A stretch of DNA of 8,044 nucleotides from Candidatus Gastranaerophilales bacterium (lineage in GTDB: Bacteria > Cyanobacteriota > Vampirovibrionia > Gastranaerophilales > Gastranaerophilaceae): positions 1 through 8,044 of the forward strand of contig CALUVK010000063.1 in the NCBI GenBank assembly GCA_944324205.1, given 5' to 3'. A program made the position numbers and the translations under genes. The stretch's first letter is position 1; the number at the start of each line of letters is the position of its first letter. The notes under the pieces are model-generated. The model saw only the letters and a list, made by a program, of their open reading frames with translations, made no database searches and was not told the origin of the DNA. Positions 4,926-8,044 of this stretch are shown here, piece after piece.

Positions 4926-5933
4926 TTAGAACATTCTTACCAATTTTCTTACTTCTTTTAAAATCTCTTTTGCTTTTACTCTGGCTTTTTCAGAACCGTC
5001 TCTTAAGATTTGTTCGACAATTTCCGGATGCTCTTCATAATATTTCCGTTTTTCTCTTATAGGAGCAAATTTTTCATTGATTTTAGCACCAAGCTGTCTT
5101 TTGCAGTCCGCACATCCTCTGCATCCTTTTTCGCATTCAGAGCGGATAGTTTTGATTTCTTCTTCCTCTCCGAATATTTTCCAGTATTTGAAAGCAACTT
5201 CGCACTCATCCGGATGTCCTAAATCATCTTTTCTCATTCTGCTTCTGTCCGTAATTGCAGACATTACTTTTTTGGCCGTAACTTCTTCACTGTCAGAGAT
5301 TTTAATATCATTATTAAAAGATTTTCCCATTTTATTGCCGTCTAATCCGCATAATAAAGGGCAGTTATTCAACAGCGGCTGTGTTTCTTTGAAGAATTCG
5401 GTTTTATAAATATTATTAAATCTTCTTGCGATATCTCTGGTTAATTCAACATGCGCAACCTGATCAATACCAACCGGAACAAAATCTGCATTAAAAGAGA
5501 GTATATCCGCAGTCATAAGAACCGGATAGCCCATAAGCCCGTAATTAATTTGAGAAGCAAATCCTTCCTTTGAGCGCAGAATTTTTGCCATATCTTTCAG
5601 GTTAGGATCTCTCTCAACCCAGTTTTGGGGGGTTATCATACTTAAATATACGTGCAGTTCAGCAGTTTCCGGAATTAAAGACTGCACATAAATTGTTGCT
5701 TTATCAGGGTCAATTCCGCTTGCAAGCCAATCTGTTGCGACATCAATAATATCCTGCTTTAAGCCTTCAGTTTTATCATATTTTGTAGTAAGAGCATGCC
5801 AGTCAGCAATAAAATAGTAGCAATTATATTCATCCTGAAGTTTAACCATATTTTCAATAACTCCGAGATAATGCCCCAGATGCAATTTCCCGGTGGGTCT
5901 CATGCCGGTAAATACTATTTTATCGCTTTTCAT
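4926..5933 (-). CDS. trpS: Tryptophanyl-tRNA synthetase with [4Fe-4S] cysteine motif
   Basis: 335 residues, a standard class I TrpRS that charges tRNA-Trp in the cytosol. Seen: the HIGH-type motif HLGH (18-21) in GKLHLGHYLG; the KMSKS-type motif KMGKS (201-205); and family stretches ADWHALTTKY (43-52), GYPVLMTADIL (135-145) and VGIDQVAHVELTRDIARRFN (154-173). Cys244, Cys267, Cys274 and Cys277 give the spacing C-x22-C-x6-C-x2-C, identical to the pattern that binds a [4Fe-4S] cluster near the anticodon-binding region in Thermotoga maritima TrpRS. An additional Cys271 is present. The ATG shares its A with the amylase stop codon (TAATG), and AAAGG lies 7 bases upstream inside the amylase 3' end, so trpS is the coupled last gene of the operon. 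No terminator is visible before the convergent SRP RNA gene. Confidence 0.96.
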   Translation of the reverse strand: MKSDKIVFTGMRPTGKLHLGHYLGVIENMVKLQDEYNCYYFIADWHALTTKYDKTEGLKQDIIDVATDWLASGIDPDKATIYVQSLIPETAELHVYLSMITPQNWVERDPNLKDMAKILRSKEGFASQINYGLMGYPVLMTADILSFNADFVPVGIDQVAHVELTRDIARRFNNIYKTEFFKETQPLLNNCPLLCGLDGNKMGKSFNNDIKISDSEEVTAKKVMSAITDRSRMRKDDLGHPDECEVAFKYWKIFGEEEEIKTIRSECEKGCRGCADCKRQLGAKINEKFAPIREKRKYYEEHPEIVEQILRDGSEKARVKAKEILKEVRKLVRMF

Positions 5934-7462
5934 TATAAATCCTTTCGTTGCTTGATGAGTCTTAAAACTTTGATTTCGCCGTTATCCAAATCCGTAAAAA
6001 TTTTCTTATTTCCGGCTTTAATATTTTCATTTCCGGCAATAATCTCAAAATCATTCTTTTTTCTTACATTCGGAACTCTTACTGTAATTTTATACTGCGG
6101 ATTTTTAAAATCAAGATTTCCGAGAACAATTACTGATTGATTTTTATAATTTCTTTCAAATGCGAAAACTTTTTCATTGTCGGTTTTTAGCTCAAAAAAT
6201 TCGCCTTTGGTAATTAAATCGCTGTTTTTTATTCTAAATTCGAAAGCCTTTTTAAAATTATTCAAGATATTTTCATTTTCTCCTCCGGGTTTTCTGGAGA
6301 AGTTAAAAATATCCAGTTTGCCTCTGTGAACAAAATACGAATAATCGTCAGTTTCAGAATTTTCTGCCTTTGTATTTGCCCAGGAATAAAGGTACGCGTC
6401 GCCGTTAAAAAAACCGTCAATACAATAAGCGTTAAATGGCAATGTTGCATTAAGCCATGATATCATTATTGAGAAGTTCTCACCGTGCAGTAAAACAGGG
6501 CTTACTTCGTCATGCGTAGAAAAACTTAGTATTACGCTTTTAGGAGCTTTGTATGAATCGAGCAATTTTTTGTTAAACTTAATATGTTCCATAAATTGTT
6601 CTGCATTCCAGTCTTTTAGGTTGAAGAAGCTGCCGTAATAACCGTCAAAACCTGCTTGCAGTAATTTATCATAAGGAGTAAATACGGCATACAAGCTTGG
6701 CGGTTCTCTCCAAGAGTCGGAAGCTTCTGCAAGAAACATAAATTCAGGGTCTTTAGAGCGTGTATATTTAATAATTTCCTGCCAGAAAGTGAAAGGTTTT
6801 ATTGTTGCAACATCCGCTCTAATACCGTCAGCTCCTATTTTTAATACTAAATCCACAAATTTTTTATGTGTGTCCAGAACATCCTGATTAAGTTTTTTAT
6901 CTGTTCCTACGTTAAGCAGTCTGACATCTGTCCAATCTGTCGGTACAATGGAGCATTGGCGGCTGTCTTTTATGAATAATTCAGGATGAGTTAAAAATAA
7001 ATCATAAGCTCCGCAGCTCGGGAGATCAATTATTACTCGGATATTACGCTTGTGGCACTCTTCAACAAACCTTCTCGCCTGTTCAATGTCATTAAGTTCA
7101 GAGTTTTTATCGACAAGCTGAGGATTAATGCTCCAAAAATCAGCCGCAGAATATACAGACCCTGCCGTTCCTAAAGCCTTAAGTCTTCCAATTGGGGTAA
7201 TCGGGAGTACATGCAGAGTGTTGAACCCCAAATCTTTAATTTCATCAAGCCTTTCAACTGCATTCAAAAAATTTCCGCATTCTTCTCCTTCATCAATAAT
7301 TTCATTACCGTTGATGTCTTGAGCATTAAAAGTTCTGATATTAATAGCACAAATTCTTGCTTTATTATTTAAAAATAAAGTTCTTAAATCATTGTTTTCT
7401 CCCGCGAAAACAGGAGCTGTAAGCGCTGCTATTAATATATAAGTAAACAGACTTTTTTTCAT
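5933..7462 (-). CDS. Secreted GH13 alpha-amylase-family protein with an EF-hand loop
   Basis: 509 residues. A signal peptide is clear: MKKS, hydrophobic core 5-15, APVFA cleavage site about residue 20. GH13 enzymes act on alpha-glucosidic bonds of starch or glycogen-like glucans by a retaining mechanism. Seen: region I VIIDLPSCG (Asp146, but the usual Asn-His is Cys150-Gly151); region II GIRADVA with nucleophile Asp217; region III FLAEASD with acid/base Glu246; region IV FSTHDE with His317-Asp318; a beta-rich C-terminal domain from about 430. The catalytic triad is complete, but the region I His and the Lys-His of region II are absent, so the -1 and +1 subsites are atypical and the substrate is uncertain. 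Residues 49-60 (DINGNEIIDEGE) match every calcium ligand position of an EF-hand loop. SD GGAG (7467-7470) lies within the end of the upstream regulator gene, 1 base of gap. Confidence 0.88.
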   Translation of the reverse strand: MKKSLFTYILIAALTAPVFAGENNDLRTLFLNNKARICAINIRTFNAQDINGNEIIDEGEECGNFLNAVERLDEIKDLGFNTLHVLPITPIGRLKALGTAGSVYSAADFWSINPQLVDKNSELNDIEQARRFVEECHKRNIRVIIDLPSCGAYDLFLTHPELFIKDSRQCSIVPTDWTDVRLLNVGTDKKLNQDVLDTHKKFVDLVLKIGADGIRADVATIKPFTFWQEIIKYTRSKDPEFMFLAEASDSWREPPSLYAVFTPYDKLLQAGFDGYYGSFFNLKDWNAEQFMEHIKFNKKLLDSYKAPKSVILSFSTHDEVSPVLLHGENFSIMISWLNATLPFNAYCIDGFFNGDAYLYSWANTKAENSETDDYSYFVHRGKLDIFNFSRKPGGENENILNNFKKAFEFRIKNSDLITKGEFFELKTDNEKVFAFERNYKNQSVIVLGNLDFKNPQYKITVRVPNVRKKNDFEIIAGNENIKAGNKKIFTDLDNGEIKVLRLIKQRKDL

Positions 7463-7463
7463 A

Positions 7464-7868
7464 CTACTCCTTAATCTGAAAAACGCATTTTACACAATGC
7501 GCTTTTGGCTGGAGGACTAAATTATCCTCTAAATCGTACATTTTAGCAATTCTTGTAACAAGAGGTTCGCCGCAGAGCGGACATCTTAAATTTGTTTCTC
7601 TGTTTAAAATTTTTCTTTTTAAAACCTCAATAGTATCATCGCTAACAACATCAAATTTATATTCTCTTTCACGCTCTTTTAATTCTTTAATAGAACATTT
7701 AAGAACTCTTGCAAGCTGCTGTCTTTGGGTAACAGACAAAAACAATTCTTTTCCTGATTCAATATCTTCAAGAATTTCTAATTTGATACTGGTTTTTTTA
7801 GCCAGTCCGTTTACCGATAACCCGGCTTTTTCTCTTTTTTTTTGAATAAATTCTGCCAAGCTTTCCAT
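7464..7868 (-). CDS. XRE-type HTH regulator with C-terminal zinc ribbon
   Basis: 134 residues, cytosolic. An N-terminal helix-turn-helix (about 1-60: LAEFIQKKREKAGLSVNGLAKKTSIKLEIL..IESGKE) is of the XRE/Cro type that binds DNA, usually as a dimer. A charged linker (62-90) precedes a zinc-ribbon-like knuckle pair, CPLC (96-99) and CVKC (125-128), separated by 25 residues. It is the first gene of a minus-strand operon with the GH13 gene (1 base gap) and trpS, so it may control this unit and possibly itself. The target and signal are unknown, and the ribbon could sense metal or serve protein contact. The start lacks an SD but has a strong promoter directly upstream, fitting a leaderless mRNA. 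Confidence 0.85.
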   Translation of the reverse strand: MESLAEFIQKKREKAGLSVNGLAKKTSIKLEILEDIESGKELFLSVTQRQQLARVLKCSIKELKEREREYKFDVVSDDTIEVLKRKILNRETNLRCPLCGEPLVTRIAKMYDLEDNLVLQPKAHCVKCVFQIKE

Positions 7869-7875
7869 AATTGTA

Positions 7876-7903
7876 ATTATATATTATAAAGCATGTCCGT
7901 CAA
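7876..7903 (-). promoter_or_regulatory. Promoter of the xre-GH13-trpS operon, leaderless layout
   Basis: On the minus strand TTGACG (7898-7903), a 16-base spacer and a perfect TATAAT (7876-7881). Only 7 bases separate the -10 from the ATG (7866-7868), so the predicted start falls at or 1-2 bases before the start codon. A second TATAAT (7883-7888) overlaps the region but has no -35 at proper distance. Confidence 0.75.
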
Positions 7904-7939
7904 TCTTAGATTAAGAATCAAATGTAATTGTAAATAAAT

Positions 7940-7951
7940 GTAAAAATTTAC
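7940..7951. promoter_or_regulatory. Small dyad in the divergent intergenic region
   Basis: GTAAA-AA-TTTAC (7940-7951) follows two related TGTAA motifs (near 7923-7933) in the 150 bases between the xre gene and the divergent right-edge gene. It lies upstream of both promoters and could be a regulator site, for instance for the XRE protein, but the DNA is very AT-rich and such dyads arise by chance. Confidence 0.25.
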
Positions 7952-7972
7952 TTTTTAATGTGTTACTGTTTT

Positions 7973-8010
7973 TTGAGAATGTGGCATTAATAAAGTATAA
8001 TAATCAAGGA
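7973..8010 (+). promoter_or_regulatory. Promoter and SD of the right-edge gene
   Basis: TTGAGA (7973-7978, 5/6), a 17-base spacer and a perfect TATAAT (7996-8001). The predicted start is near 8008, inside or just before the SD AAGGA (8006-8010), which lies 9 bases before the ATG at 8020. The leader would therefore be only about 12-14 bases, and may lack part of the SD. Confidence 0.75.
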
Positions 8011-8019
8011 TATGATTGT

Positions 8020-8044
8020 ATGTCAAAGAAGTTAGCAGAGCAGT
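8020..8044 (+). CDS. 5' end of an unidentified gene (partial, runs off the right edge)
   Basis: ATG at 8020-8022 with AAGGA at 8006-8010 and a near-consensus promoter just upstream. The visible N-terminus is MSKKLAEQ, which is not enough to name a family. It is divergent from the xre-GH13-trpS operon. Confidence 0.65.

Noticed and set aside
5010..5409. Plus-strand open frames across trpS
   Set aside because: They mirror the real coding sequence on the opposite strand, are Ser/Phe-rich and lack SD sites and family resemblance.
8012..8014. Alternative ATG for the right-edge gene
   Set aside because: This frame hits a TAG after seven codons, whereas the ATG at 8020 stays open and has a suitable SD.

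Overview
The window is AT-rich bacterial DNA with compact gene spacing, SD sites of the AGGAG type and a few starts that look leaderless. By recollection of family resemblance only (an alpha-amylase-family protein with this motif set, a short DXS paralog and the intergenic repeats), my best guess is an uncultured gut lineage such as Gastranaerophilales/Vampirovibrionia ('Melainabacteria'). A clostridial-type host is not excluded. I could not run a search, so treat the taxonomy as a hypothesis.

Left part (1-2470): the first 13 codons of an unknown minus-strand gene; then a minus-strand DXS-family thiamine-diphosphate enzyme whose stop codon lies inside its own terminator hairpin. This enzyme keeps the cofactor and several catalytic residues but has lost three residues that bind the acceptor substrate in canonical DXS. 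Its promoter carries a perfect 17-nt palindrome between -35 and -10. A divergent small cupin gene follows on the plus strand, separated by a tandem 8-bp repeat that is a strong G-quadruplex candidate on the minus strand.

Middle (2470-3348): almost 900 bases without a convincing intact gene. It holds palindromes, direct-repeat modules and an open-frame remnant next to the last repeat.

Right-middle (3349-4925): a plus-strand housekeeping set. rluB-type pseudouridine synthase (apparently leaderless) overlaps a shortened coaE, followed by a long-form SRP RNA gene with Alu and S domains and its own extended -10 promoter.

Right (4926-8044): a tight minus-strand operon read right to left: XRE-HTH/zinc-ribbon regulator, secreted GH13 alpha-amylase-family protein with a canonical EF-hand loop, and trpS with the four-cysteine [4Fe-4S] pattern described for Thermotoga maritima TrpRS. 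trpS converges on the SRP RNA gene with only a few bases between them and no visible terminator. At the right edge a divergent plus-strand gene begins (8 codons visible) behind a strong promoter.

Most genes are recognisable household functions. The most interesting points are the altered DXS paralog with its MerR-like promoter layout, the Fe-S TrpRS, the EF-hand GH13 in a regulator-trpS operon, the long SRP RNA, the leaderless starts, and the repeat-rich middle.
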